A DNA stretch of 64,000 bases, taken from an uncultured Rhodobacterales bacterium. Lineage in GTDB: Bacteria > Pseudomonadota > Alphaproteobacteria > Rhodobacterales > Rhodobacteraceae. The position numbers and the translations under genes are program-made. Position 1 is the first letter of the stretch; the number at the start of each line of letters is the position of its first letter. Shown here piece by piece: positions 26,085-35,101 of this stretch. The DNA lies in the NCBI GenBank assembly GCA_903873585.1, contig CAIQOV010000037.1:1-64000 (forward strand), given 5' to 3'. Below the pieces are notes generated by a model that was not told the origin of the DNA, made no database searches, and was given only the letters and a program-made list of their open reading frames with translations.

Positions 26085-27523
26085 CAATTGCCAATCGTGA
26101 AGCATTGCACCGCGCGGGCTTGCAACTTGCGACAGGCCAGATCGGCGGTGTCACGGTCAAGCCCCAGCACCACGGCGTCATAGCCGTTTGACCGCGTGAT
26201 CACCTTGCGCAACCCGTTGCCCAAAGTGGCGGTTTCGGCCAACTGCACCTGCAACAACGCCTTTTCGGCCGAGATTGTGGTAGGATAAGCCCCCAAGTTC
26301 ACCCCCCAAGTCTGCCCGCCGGACGAGGTGGAAACCCGTGTCACAACCTGCGGTTTGGCAGCCACCTGCGCCAGTTCCGCGTTTTGGTCGGTGTAGATCG
26401 GCGCGCTCTTCTTTGGCGGGCGCATGGTGGCGCTGGCCAAGGTGACTGGTTGATCGGCGGCGGCATTGGCCAAGGCCACGGCATCCTCGATTCCGGTATC
26501 GGCCTCGCCCAAATCGCCCTCGGCCCAATCGGCGGGGCGCGGCATCGGGCGCGGCGATGTGGTCATAGCCACTTCTGTCGCATCACGGGCCGTTGCCTGC
26601 GGGGTCGGATCATCCTCGGCCTCGGCCACAAGGGTGGCATCGGCGCTGGGCATAGTTTCCGGATCGGCGGGTTTAGGGGGCACCACAGCCACACCCGGCT
26701 TGGCCATTTTGAAGCCCTTATCCAGCAACTCGGCCATCTTTTGATTGCGCATCGGGGTCGAGGTGCCGCCAAGGATCGTGCCAATCAGGCGCACGCCGTT
26801 GCGTTCAGCACTGGCGGTCAAACAAAAGCCCGCCTGATTGGTAAAGCCCGTCTTGATCCCGTCAGCGCCCTCGTAAGCGTCAAGAAATTTGCGATTTGTG
26901 GCGGCCACAGTGGCGATGCCTGCATCGGTCGAACGGCGCGAGAAGATGTTGTAATATTGCGGGAAATCGTAAAACAAATGCCGCCCCAAGATCGACATAT
27001 CCCGCGCAGTCGACAGATGGCCCTTGGTGGGCAGACCGTTGGCGTTCTTGAAGGTCGAATGTTTCATCCCCAGCGACTTGGCGGTCGCTGTCATCCGCGC
27101 GCCCCATTTCGCGGGCGAGCCTGCAAAGTAGTCGCCAATCGCCGCAGCAGCGTCATTGGCCGATTTTACCGCCGCAGCACGGATCAGATAGCGCAGCGCG
27201 ATCTTTTGCCCCGCCTTCAGACCCAGCCTCGACGGGGCCTGATTTGCGGCGTTTTTCGAAACAGTGATCATCGTGTCTAATGTCACATGGCCCGCTTCGA
27301 TTTCTTGAAAGGTGATGTACAGGGTCATCATCTTGGTCAGCGACGCGGGGGCCAGTGGCGTATCGGCGTTCTTGGCGTACAGAGTTTCCCCCGTGCGCGC
27401 ATCCATCAGATACAGCGCCTGTGGCACCGCAAAAGCGGCTGTGCCTGCCAGAATATTGGCCCAAAGTCCAATCACCAGCACCCATACTAGATTGCGGACA
27501 TGGTCCGCCCAAACCCGTGCCAA
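26084..27523 (-). CDS. D-alanyl-D-alanine carboxypeptidase with SPOR domain
   Basis: 479 aa. N-terminal signal or anchor (about 11-32), then a class-A PBP5-like transpeptidase domain with SLTK (Ser61 nucleophile, Lys64), SAN at 121-123 and KTG at 224-226. A long Pro/Ala/Glu-rich linker follows (about 285-400) and a C-terminal SPOR domain (from about 405, WGVNLGAYPTTISAEKALLQ), which would target it to denuded septal glycan. It trims the terminal D-Ala of peptidoglycan stem peptides in the periplasm. Coupled to the FAA hydrolase gene downstream, with no obvious functional link. Confidence 0.92.
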   Translation of the reverse strand: MARVWADHVRNLVWVLVIGLWANILAGTAAFAVPQALYLMDARTGETLYAKNADTPLAPASLTKMMTLYITFQEIEAGHVTLDTMITVSKNAANQAPSRLGLKAGQKIALRYLIRAAAVKSANDAAAAIGDYFAGSPAKWGARMTATAKSLGMKHSTFKNANGLPTKGHLSTARDMSILGRHLFYDFPQYYNIFSRRSTDAGIATVAATNRKFLDAYEGADGIKTGFTNQAGFCLTASAERNGVRLIGTILGGTSTPMRNQKMAELLDKGFKMAKPGVAVVPPKPADPETMPSADATLVAEAEDDPTPQATARDATEVAMTTSPRPMPRPADWAEGDLGEADTGIEDAVALANAAADQPVTLASATMRPPKKSAPIYTDQNAELAQVAAKPQVVTRVSTSSGGQTWGVNLGAYPTTISAEKALLQVQLAETATLGNGLRKVITRSNGYDAVVLGLDRDTADLACRKLQARAVQCFTIGN

Positions 27524-27709
27524 TTGCCTGCCTCACACTGCCCGCGCCCTTGGTTAGTCCAAGGTTTCGCTCTTGATCTTGCGCGCATCGTAGCACGGGA
27601 TTTCGTTTTGAAAAACACCTTTGTTTCCATAGGCTTCGCAGAGTTTTTGAACCTATCGCTAGGGGAATTCGCACCCTTATCTAGTGGGGCGTTCACCGCC
27701 AACCACAAT

Positions 27710-28411
27710 CTATGGTAGGTTCCTAAGCTGATCCATCAGCGCGGGCAGCGCGCCCAGATCTGCAATGGCGCGAAACCGTGGCGACCCGATGGGCGGTTCG
27801 GCCCGCTCGTAAGACCAAGTCAAATCATGCGGCACATGAATGCCCCACGCGCCAACGGCCAAAGCGGGCAGCACGTCCGACTTTAACGAATTGCCCACCA
27901 TGGCGGCCTGCAACGGCCCTGCACCATGCCGCGCGAAGGCCATCTGGTAAATCTCGGGGGTTTTATCGGAAACAATCTCGACCCCGTGGAACAGATCGCC
28001 CAAGCCCGATTGCGCCAGTTTGCGTTCCTGATCCAACAGGTCGCCTTTGGTGATCAGCACCACGCGGTGATCGGCGGCCAGTGCCGTGACGGCTTCGCGC
28101 GCATGGGGCAAAAGGTGCACAGGATGGCGCAGCATCTCGCGCCCCGCCGCCAGAATCTCGGCGATGACGGGGGCTGCCACGCGCCCTTGCGTCACCTCAA
28201 TCGCGGTTTCGATCATCGACAGCATAAAGCCCTTGATGCCAAATCCGTAGTGCCCAAGGTTGCGCCGTTCTGCCGCTTCTAGCCGTTCGGTCAGGTGGGC
28301 CGGATCCGAATCAGACAGCAATTGAGCAAAGCGCTCTTGCGTCAGGCGAAAGAAGGCCTCGTTCTGCCACAGGGTATCGTCGGCATCGAAGCCAATTGTG
28401 GTGATCGGCAT
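27710..28411 (-). CDS. HAD-superfamily hydrolase
   Basis: 233 aa. The start at 28411 is supported by GGAG seven bases upstream; an extension to 28429 is possible. HAD motif I is DADDT (Asp9, Asp11), motif III lysine appears in [11 protein letters not shown], and motif IV in [27 protein letters not shown] helical cap lies between. It probably dephosphorylates a small molecule; the substrate is unknown. Divergent from clpS. Confidence 0.85.
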   Translation of the reverse strand: MPITTIGFDADDTLWQNEAFFRLTQERFAQLLSDSDPAHLTERLEAAERRNLGHYGFGIKGFMLSMIETAIEVTQGRVAAPVIAEILAAGREMLRHPVHLLPHAREAVTALAADHRVVLITKGDLLDQERKLAQSGLGDLFHGVEIVSDKTPEIYQMAFARHGAGPLQAAMVGNSLKSDVLPALAVGAWGIHVPHDLTWSYERAEPPIGSPRFRAIADLGALPALMDQLRNLP

Positions 28412-28532
28412 AGACTTCTCCTGCCCCAAAGGCGGTGGGGGCCTTTCATGGGCGGCAAAATGGTCTATATTAGACCCCTACGCAACAAGCACCCCTTCGC
28501 ACCGGAGCACTCTTTTGACCGCTTTTCCTGAC

Positions 28533-28856
28533 ATGATGTCTGACGGCCCCAAAGGCCCGGGTCAGGATACTTCGGTTCTGACCAAAACCGCGACAAAAAC
28601 CGAACGCCCGCCACTGTACAAGGTGATGCTGCTGAACGACGATTACACGCCCATGGAATTCGTGGTGCACGTGCTAGAGCGTTTCTTCGGCCTGAACCAC
28701 GCGCAGGCGTTTGAAATCATGCTGACGGTGCACAAAAAGGGGCTGGCCGTGGTGGGCGTGTTTTCCGCCGAGGTCGCCGAGACAAAGGTAGCGCAAGTGA
28801 TGGACTTTGCGCGCAGGCATCAGCATCCGCTGCAATGCACGATGGAAAAAGAATAA
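28533..28856 (+). CDS. clpS: ATP-dependent Clp protease adaptor ClpS
   Basis: 107 aa from the ATG at 28533 ([10 protein letters not shown]). A TTG at 28515 in frame has a better ribosome site (GGAG at 28504-28507) and would add six residues. The core [20 protein letters not shown] and the ending [12 protein letters not shown] are diagnostic. ClpS brings N-degron substrates to ClpAP. The N-terminal tail before the core is flexible, as usual. clpA is not in the window. Confidence 0.93.
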   Translation: MMSDGPKGPGQDTSVLTKTATKTERPPLYKVMLLNDDYTPMEFVVHVLERFFGLNHAQAFEIMLTVHKKGLAVVGVFSAEVAETKVAQVMDFARRHQHPLQCTMEKE

Positions 28857-28882
28857 CTGATCTAGAACTGTCTTGCTTTAGC

Positions 28883-28916
28883 GCGACATTAGACATCAGT
28901 GCGACATTAGACATCA
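28883..28916. repeat. Tandem 16-bp direct repeat
   Basis: GCGACATTAGACATCA occurs at 28883-28898 and again at 28901-28916, separated by GT. It sits 27 bases after clpS at the left edge of the AT-richer segment. Tandem terminal motifs of this kind occur at ends of some insertion sequences (IS21-type), but no transposase is present. Confidence 0.8.
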
Positions 28917-29025
28917 AACAGAAAAGACCGTGCGATCCTGTTATTGGTTGACTCCATAGGCATGCCCTGTAACTTGCTTGGCAAATGCTACTTTAGGTAG
29001 ATCAATAAATTGGGGGTTGAATGAA

Positions 29026-30402
29026 ATGAAGGCGTTCACAGGTGCACTTTGTGCAATATCAATCGCATTAGCTTCGCCCGCAGTGGCAGACAATGATCTT
29101 GTCGAGGGGTTGATCGGCGGAATGATTGGGGCGGCCCTGATGAACCAAGGCTCGTCAAACAATCAGGGCAGCACACCGCGAAAGTCGAAGGCGAGCAGTG
29201 GGATGTCTGCCGAGACCAGAGCAAAGAACAAGGAATTGCAGGAATCTCTCAATTACTTCGGCTTTGATGTAGGCGATCCGGACGGCGTTCTGGGGCGAAG
29301 AACCAACACCGCAATCTCGCAATTTCAGGCCTGTATTGGAAAGTCGATCACCGGTGATTTGGATTCCTTTCAAGACCAGTTCCTGAGGACGTCTTATTTC
29401 AAAGCTGAAGCCGGCGGAACTTCGACACTTCAGATTGTAGCGTCAAAGCCGAACGGATACTGCGGCCTTCTGCAACAATATTTGCTAGAGCTTTCCTCAC
29501 CCCCTGTCACCGCCACGGCAACTCCGCAACCGGCACAAACCGTCGAAGTAACGGAAACTGTTGCAGCGCCGGTTGTTCAACAGCAGACTGTGGTTGTGAA
29601 TAGCAATCAGACAAACAATACGGTTATTGTTGTGGATGCTGATCTGCAGGCAAAGTATGACTTACTCCTCAATCAAGTAAAATTACTTGAGCAAATTCAA
29701 TCATTTGTCAATTCGAAGGAAGTGAATGAATCAAGCCGGCGCAAGCTGAAGACCGTCGATGAAAGGCTGGAAGAACTGCGTAAGCTTTTAAGTTCTGTCG
29801 AAGTGGAAGCAGAAGGTAAATACGGCACACCCATTCGGCCAACAAATGCGAACTTGGGCGTAACTGTTGCGAAGGCCTCGGAAGTTTTTCCGCGCGTTCC
29901 TTATTACGTTCCAGGTACGGAAGAAATAGGAGAGCTATGGATCAAGCCGTTTGTCACCGACTCGGGCATGCTGATGTACGATTTCAATTTCGTAACTGAA
30001 CATTCTGACTTTGATAACATTCGTGAGACAATTGAATTGACCTCTGAAAACATTCGTTCCGTAGCCACTGCACTGGTGAAGGTAACAGAGTGGAGTGATA
30101 AAGCGGTCAGCCAAAATCTTAGACGGAGTTATGAGAAGTCAGCCTTTTGCTTTCCCACAGCAATGTGCGGCAAGGCAGTCGAGGGGAACAACTCTTCAGA
30201 GGTTTTCTTTGTGCTCTACGAAGACGGTTCTACGGCGGTTAGGCTTCAGAAAAATAAAGGAAAATTCCGCTCAGCGTTCAACCTATCTATTGAAAGTGGG
30301 CTCTTGCTCTCTGCCTACATGGATTACATGGCCGAGATCGGTGAGAAAGACTTCGCGGCGAATACTATGACCGACAAGGATCTTGACGGCATTTTCCAGT
30401 AA
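29026..30402 (+). CDS. Secreted protein with peptidoglycan-binding-like domain, orphan
   Basis: 458 aa. Signal peptide 1-21 (SPAVA before DND), then a glycine-rich hydrophobic stretch (LVEGLIGGMIGAALM, 25-39). Residues 69-104 (ELQESLNYFGFDVGDPDGVL then RRTNTAISQFQ) match the peptidoglycan-binding type 1 fold. A Pro/Thr/Val-rich linker (160-200) leads to a predicted coiled coil (205-260). The last 200 residues, with a Cys375/Cys381 pair, match nothing I recognise. Codons are much more AT-rich than in neighbouring genes (many aat, ata, tta, aaa), suggesting transfer. It is monocistronic with its own terminator. The start has GGGGG about ten bases upstream. Confidence 0.75.
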   Translation: MKAFTGALCAISIALASPAVADNDLVEGLIGGMIGAALMNQGSSNNQGSTPRKSKASSGMSAETRAKNKELQESLNYFGFDVGDPDGVLGRRTNTAISQFQACIGKSITGDLDSFQDQFLRTSYFKAEAGGTSTLQIVASKPNGYCGLLQQYLLELSSPPVTATATPQPAQTVEVTETVAAPVVQQQTVVVNSNQTNNTVIVVDADLQAKYDLLLNQVKLLEQIQSFVNSKEVNESSRRKLKTVDERLEELRKLLSSVEVEAEGKYGTPIRPTNANLGVTVAKASEVFPRVPYYVPGTEEIGELWIKPFVTDSGMLMYDFNFVTEHSDFDNIRETIELTSENIRSVATALVKVTEWSDKAVSQNLRRSYEKSAFCFPTAMCGKAVEGNNSSEVFFVLYEDGSTAVRLQKNKGKFRSAFNLSIESGLLLSAYMDYMAEIGEKDFAANTMTDKDLDGIFQ

Positions 30403-30797
30403 CAGACTCAAATTTGGGTAGTTGCATAACTATCTCTTGGACGGTTCATAGGCGCCTTTGAACCGTCCTTTTCTATTTTTTAGACACCCAGCTGCATGTT
30501 CTACCAGCGCGTTGGTTTGAGTCTCGTTTGGGACGGTGAAGCAGCCGATTTTTGGCGGTTGGAATTGGTGATCTAGCCAGTTTTTAGCTATCCACCAGTT
30601 GATTGGCCACGAGGATCACGGTGTGTGTTGCATGAACCTTTTCTTGAAGAACCTGAAGTTTGCCGATATGCCTATCCTCGAACGACCGGGTTCCGAATTG
30701 TGCCATCCAATGGGCGTTAATGAATTAAAAATTTCATTAAAACAGATGGTTAAGTGCATTGGTTACAACAGGAAGGAATAACCGCTTAGCGGTGATC
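30403..30797. other. 395-base stretch without a convincing gene
   Basis: Begins with the terminator of the orphan secreted protein. The rest is AT-rich and holds only short overlapping ORFs: a 60-codon plus-strand one (30599-30781) and a 40-codon minus-strand one (30584-30706) that covers the same bases. None has a recognisable domain or ribosome site, and they cannot both be real. The promoter of the methyltransferase gene must lie at its right end. Confidence 0.5.
30439..30481 (+). terminator. Terminator of the orphan secreted protein gene
   Basis: GGACGGTTCA (30439-30448), ten-base loop, TGAACCGTCC (30459-30468), then TTTTCTATTTTTT. A perfect 10-bp stem with T-run, 36 bases after the stop. 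Confidence 0.9.
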
Positions 30798-31778
30798 ATG
30801 AGAGCAGTTCGATTGGACATGGCGCTGCAAGCCGGTGCTTGGGCTTTGCCGCCTGCGGGTGACATTGCGGTGATGCGGCCGCGTGCGGGGGATGATCTGT
30901 CGGCCCTGCCAGCCTCGCGCACCGTGGTGCTGACGGGCTTTCGCCCCGACCAAGACTATTTTGCAGCCCAAGGCTACCGCGTTGAAGGCAAAGCTTTTTC
31001 TGCCGCGCTGATTTGTCTGCCCCGTTCGCGGGCAGAGGCTTGGGCGATGATGGCGCAGGCCGTGGCTTTGGTCGGTGCAGGTGGGTCGCTTGCGATTGAC
31101 GGGCAAAAGACTGACGGATTTGACAGCGCGTTGAAAGACTTGCGCGGTGCTGGGTTTCAATTGGGAGAGGTCATCTCAAAGGCCCATGGCAAGTTTGTGG
31201 CGTTCACCGCGGCCCCTGTGCCTGCTACTTGGCCTGCTGCTGATACCCAAGTTGACGGCTTTATCACCCGCCCCGGTGTCTTTTCGGCGGATGGGGTCGA
31301 TAAGGGCTCGCTTTTGTTAGCCGCCGCTTTGCCCGCCGACCTGCCCGCGCGGGTTGCCGATTTTGGCGCTGGCTGGGGCTATCTGTCGCGCGCCATTCTG
31401 CAACGCCAAGGCGTTAAACGGTTGGATGTGGTCGAGGCGGAAAAGGTGGCACTCGATTGCGCCCGTCTGAATGTGCCCAACCCGCGGGCTGAATTTCACT
31501 GGGCCGATGCGACCACGTTCAAGCCTGAACGCCCTTGGAACGCTGTGGTGATGAACCCGCCCTTCCATACAGCCCGCACGCCCGATCCCGCTTTGGGGCT
31601 GGCGTTTATTCGGGCCGCCCATCGCGGGCTTGCCCCTGATGGTGTGCTGTGGATGGTGGCCAACCGGCATTTGCCCTATGAACCCACGCTGAAAACCTTG
31701 TTCCGGCAGGTCGAAGAGGTGGGCGGTGACGGGGCCTTTCGCGTCTCACGCGCGGCCTATCCTGTGCGCACCAAGTGA
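30798..31778 (+). CDS. RsmC/RlmG-type rRNA guanine-N2 methyltransferase
   Basis: 326 aa from the ATG at 30798 (MRAVRLDMALQ); no strong ribosome site is visible and an ATG at 30819 is possible. The layout is that of RsmC: a degenerate N-terminal methyltransferase-like half (1-160) and a catalytic C-terminal half with SAM motif I DFGAGWGYLSRA and the NPPF motif in VVMNPPFH, which binds the target base. It should methylate a guanine N2 in 16S rRNA (G1207 in E. coli) or an equivalent site. Confidence 0.83.
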   Translation: MRAVRLDMALQAGAWALPPAGDIAVMRPRAGDDLSALPASRTVVLTGFRPDQDYFAAQGYRVEGKAFSAALICLPRSRAEAWAMMAQAVALVGAGGSLAIDGQKTDGFDSALKDLRGAGFQLGEVISKAHGKFVAFTAAPVPATWPAADTQVDGFITRPGVFSADGVDKGSLLLAAALPADLPARVADFGAGWGYLSRAILQRQGVKRLDVVEAEKVALDCARLNVPNPRAEFHWADATTFKPERPWNAVVMNPPFHTARTPDPALGLAFIRAAHRGLAPDGVLWMVANRHLPYEPTLKTLFRQVEEVGGDGAFRVSRAAYPVRTK

Positions 31779-31779
31779 T

Positions 31780-32166
31780 CTACTTTGGAAATTCTGCCTG
31801 ACATTGGGCGAAAGCGGGCTGCGCTTTGGCTTCTATGTCATCCCGGCGCGCCCGCATGGAAGCCAACTTCGCCGCTTCGGCCGTCAAATCTATCGCCACC
31901 GCTTCGCGCGTCGTGGTTGTTTCCGTTTCAAGGCACATCGTTTGGCCGACCTCGCTTAGTGTCAGATCGACCCTGCAAAGCTTCCAGACATCCATTTCTA
32001 CCTCAACGTCCGCAAAGGCATAGCCGCGCGCTAGGTTGCCTTCGCTTTCGGCGATCAGCCGGTTTAGCACGGGCAAATCTGGCGCGGCCTTGATGATGCA
32101 GCGCTGTTGCGGGGTGGCGCAGGCCATCAGGGCCAGCAAAAACGGGGCGGCCAGATAGGGTTTCAT
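31780..32166 (-). CDS. Small lipoprotein of unknown function
   Basis: 128 aa. Signal peptide with lipobox LMAC (Cys16), so lipid-anchored in the envelope. The mature part is mostly helical, with further cysteines (CIIKAAPDL, KLCRVDL, TMCLET, AQCQAEF) that could form disulfides. I recognise no domain. Convergent with the methyltransferase gene, stop codons one base apart. Confidence 0.7.
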   Translation of the reverse strand: MKPYLAAPFLLALMACATPQQRCIIKAAPDLPVLNRLIAESEGNLARGYAFADVEVEMDVWKLCRVDLTLSEVGQTMCLETETTTTREAVAIDLTAEAAKLASMRARRDDIEAKAQPAFAQCQAEFPK

Positions 32167-32282
32167 CGGCGTCTCCTTTATCGTGCATATCTTAGCCCTC
32201 AGATTCTTGGTTTGGAAGTCATGCGCGCGTTGAGCGGCGCAGAACTTCCTGCTAGCACTACGGTGTTGCGATGGAGCCCCCG

Positions 32283-33146
32283 ATGACCGACCTATTCGAC
32301 GACCGTAAATCCCGCGCCGCTGCTTGGTTTCGCACCCTGCGCGACCAGATCGTTACCGCCTTTGAAGCGATCGAGGATGATTTTGGCGGCCCCGACCCTG
32401 CTGGCAGGTTTGACGTGACGCCCACCACCCGCCCCGACGGTGGCGGTGGGTTGATGAGCGTGATGCGCGGTGGGCGTGTGTTTGAAAAGATCGGCGTCAA
32501 CGTCTCGGCGGTGCATGGCACTTTGGCCGAACGTGCGCAGAAGGCAATGGCCGCGCGCGGCGTGCCCGGGATGGACAGCGACCCGCGCTTTTGGGCTTCA
32601 GGCATCAGCCTTGTGGCGCATATGCAAAACCCCCATGCCCCCGCCATTCACATGAACACCCGTATGTTCTGGACACCCCACGCCTCGTGGTTTGGCGGCG
32701 GGTCTGACCTGAACCCTTGCATCGAATATGCCGCCGACACGCAGCATTTCCACGCCACGCTGCAAGCCGCCTGCGACGCGCACAGCCCTGATTACTACAC
32801 CCGCTTCAAGGCTTGGGCGGATGAGTATTTCTTTATCCCCCACCGTGGCCGTGCGCGCGGTGTGGGCGGGATTTTCTACGACGATCTCGCCACCGGCGAT
32901 TGGGAGGCGGATTTTGCCTTTACCCAAGCCGTAGGCCGCGCCTTTCTGCCCGCCTTCCTGCCGCTCACCCGCGCACGGATGGCCAGTGCTTTCACCGAGG
33001 CTGACCGCGAAACCCAGCTTATCCACCGTGGGCTGTATGCCGAATATAACCTTGTCTACGACCGTGGCACCAAGTTCGGCCTAGAAACCGGCCACGACGC
33101 CAACGCCGTGCTGATGAGCCTGCCGCCGGTTGCCAAATGGACGTAG
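32283..33146 (+). CDS. hemF: Coproporphyrinogen III oxidase, aerobic
   Basis: 287 aa from the ATG at 32283, with GGAG six bases upstream. It converts coproporphyrinogen III to protoporphyrinogen IX using oxygen. Family hallmarks: GGGLMSVMRGGRVFEKIGVN, HMNTRMFW, WFGGGSDLNP, and the C-terminal RGLYAEYNLVYDRGTKFGL. Cytoplasmic homodimer. The last 10 bases overlap the cobS gene. Confidence 0.96.
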   Translation: MTDLFDDRKSRAAAWFRTLRDQIVTAFEAIEDDFGGPDPAGRFDVTPTTRPDGGGGLMSVMRGGRVFEKIGVNVSAVHGTLAERAQKAMAARGVPGMDSDPRFWASGISLVAHMQNPHAPAIHMNTRMFWTPHASWFGGGSDLNPCIEYAADTQHFHATLQAACDAHSPDYYTRFKAWADEYFFIPHRGRARGVGGIFYDDLATGDWEADFAFTQAVGRAFLPAFLPLTRARMASAFTEADRETQLIHRGLYAEYNLVYDRGTKFGLETGHDANAVLMSLPPVAKWT

Positions 33147-33913
33147 TGGGGTTTTTCAACCGCGAAACCCCCGCCTTTCGCCTTGCCCTGCAATTTCTAA
33201 CCCGCCTGCCCATCGCCGCCCCCTATACCGAGGCAGCGATGCGCCAAAGCCCGCGCTGGTACCCCGCCGTTGGGATTGTGGTGGGGGCCGTGGCAGGATT
33301 GGTGTTTGCGGTGGCTGACTGGGTTTTAACCCCGCCCTTGGCTGTCTTTCTGGCGGTGGCTGCGGCTGTCATCGTCACAGGTGCGCTGCATGAAGACGGC
33401 TTTGCCGATGCCTGTGACGGTTTGGGCGGCGTGCGCCCGAAAGAGCGCGTGCTAGAGATTATGCGCGACAGCCGAATTGGTGCTTACGGTGTTTTGGGGC
33501 TGATTTTTATGATCGGCACCAAGGGCTTGGCGCTGTCCTCTATGCCCGCGACAGATGTGTTTTTCGTGCTTATCGCGGGGCACACGGCCAGCAGGGCGGC
33601 TATGGTGTGGGTTATGGCCTCATCCGACTATGTGCGCGAAAAAGGGGCGGGGTCGGCTGTGGCGGGGGGGATTGACCGTGCGGCGATGATGGTTGCGCTG
33701 ATCACGACGGGTGTGGCGCTGTTGCCCTTGGTGTTTTGCCTGCGGCTGGAAGCCATCCTGTGCGGCCTTGCGGGCCTTGTGCTGGCCCAAGTCTTGATGC
33801 GCCGTTGGTATGAACCGCGCTTGGGGGGGTATACCGGCGATTGCCTAGGTGCTGTGCAGCAATGCAGCGAAGTTGGGTTTTATTTGGGGCTATTGGTGGT
33901 GGTCGGCGCTTAA
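33137..33913 (+). CDS. cobS: Adenosylcobinamide-GDP ribazoletransferase
   Basis: 258 aa integral membrane enzyme that joins adenosylcobinamide-GDP and alpha-ribazole to give the cobalamin precursor. Motifs: LQFLTRLPI at the N-terminus, GALHEDGFADACDGLGG at about 75-92 (metal/substrate acidic motif), and DSRIGAYGVLGL. Overlaps hemF by 10 bases, a link between two tetrapyrrole steps. Its end overlaps the convergent MFS gene by four bases. Confidence 0.93.
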   Translation: MDVVGFFNRETPAFRLALQFLTRLPIAAPYTEAAMRQSPRWYPAVGIVVGAVAGLVFAVADWVLTPPLAVFLAVAAAVIVTGALHEDGFADACDGLGGVRPKERVLEIMRDSRIGAYGVLGLIFMIGTKGLALSSMPATDVFFVLIAGHTASRAAMVWVMASSDYVREKGAGSAVAGGIDRAAMMVALITTGVALLPLVFCLRLEAILCGLAGLVLAQVLMRRWYEPRLGGYTGDCLGAVQQCSEVGFYLGLLVVVGA

Positions 33914-35100
33914 AACCTGCGCTTGGCATCGGCCAGCACCAAAGTGCCCGCCCCTGCCAAAGTCACAACCGCCGCCAGACCTGCGGCCAAAGTATAGCCC
34001 GACAGGCTGGTGCCCAAAGCAAAACTGCCCGCCGCCAGCGCATCGCCCGCGACCTTTTTCAACGACATCAGCGCCGCCGCTGTTCCGGGGCGCTCTGACA
34101 ATTGGTCTTGCAGATACAAGATCGGCAGCGTCAGCGTAAGTGCCCCGCCCGCCGCCCCCGGCAGCAGCAAAAGCCACAGGCAGGGCGAATGCGCCAGCAG
34201 CGGAATGCCCACCAGATGCACCGCGTAAAGCGCTGTGCCGATGGCGATCAGGTGTGCCCGCTTCCAGCGCGGCAACAGGGGCAGGGCCAGCATAAACGGC
34301 ACCTCTAACCCCGCGACAAGGCCCGCATACAGCGCTGCATTGCCGCCCGTGCCTGTGGCCGGTGTCAGCGCAAGGCCCATCACCGCCCAATAAGCCGTGC
34401 CGCCCACCGCCACTGCCCCCAAGGCCGCGATGCGCAGGGCAAGGGCGGGGTTTGCCACCTCGGCCAAGGCGGCGCGCAGCGACAGGCCCGATGGCACATC
34501 ACGCCCCGCCATCGCCCCTTTGCTGGGCCATCCTGTCCAGATCAGGGCCAGCATGGTCACACCCACCACCAAACCCACCGGATAAATCGCCATCACCGGC
34601 ACGCCGTTTTCAAAAGCCACCGACCACAGCGGCAAGATCACCACAAAGGGCAGCGCCAAAAGGGCGCGGATCGTGGATTGGATGCTGTCACGTTGTGCTG
34701 GCGGAAGATGCGCCGTCGCAAGCCTAGCTTGGGCGAAAAGCTGGCCGAACAGGCTGTTGGCGGGCAGCAGCAGCGCGTGGGCTAGCACAAAGCTAAGGGT
34801 TGATGGCAAAAACGTCATCGCCGACACTCCCGCCACAATCACCGCGCCTGCAAACAGGGCAATTTCGCGCCGGTTCGCGGTTTGGTCAGCGCGAATGCCC
34901 GAATACAGCGCCGATGTCACCGCGACGAGGGTCGAGGTGAACATCACCGCCGCATAGCCCGCATCGCCCAAACCAAAAGACCGCACCGCAAGAACTGACA
35001 CAAACGGCCCAAAGGTGCACAAAAGCGCGCCTTGCAGCGCCATCAGCCCCGCCACCATCCGCAAAGTCGGGTCGCGCCAGATCAGGCGAAGCTGTTGCAC
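33910..35100 (-). CDS. MFS transporter (second of a tandem pair)
   Basis: 396 aa, about 12 membrane helices. The start codon is GTG at 35100, two bases downstream of the preceding stop, so it is translated with the upstream paralogue. The two proteins share the N-terminal pattern RL-x-x-R-x-PTLR, the LQ(D/E)-QL/LLQ-ERPGTAAA motif in the second half and the final LVLADAKRRF/YWADRVN region. They look like SetA-type sugar or drug efflux members of the major facilitator superfamily. Substrate unknown. Confidence 0.82.
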   Translation of the reverse strand: MQQLRLIWRDPTLRMVAGLMALQGALLCTFGPFVSVLAVRSFGLGDAGYAAVMFTSTLVAVTSALYSGIRADQTANRREIALFAGAVIVAGVSAMTFLPSTLSFVLAHALLLPANSLFGQLFAQARLATAHLPPAQRDSIQSTIRALLALPFVVILPLWSVAFENGVPVMAIYPVGLVVGVTMLALIWTGWPSKGAMAGRDVPSGLSLRAALAEVANPALALRIAALGAVAVGGTAYWAVMGLALTPATGTGGNAALYAGLVAGLEVPFMLALPLLPRWKRAHLIAIGTALYAVHLVGIPLLAHSPCLWLLLLPGAAGGALTLTLPILYLQDQLSERPGTAAALMSLKKVAGDALAAGSFALGTSLSGYTLAAGLAAVVTLAGAGTLVLADAKRRF

Positions 35101-35101
35101 G

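Noticed and set aside
26384-27280. 298-codon plus-strand ORF
   Set aside because: Antisense to the D-Ala-D-Ala carboxypeptidase gene, which carries all penicillin-binding motifs.
30584-30781. Two short overlapping ORFs on opposite strands (40 and 60 codons)
   Set aside because: They occupy the same bases, have no known domain, and at most one could be real; recorded as intergenic.
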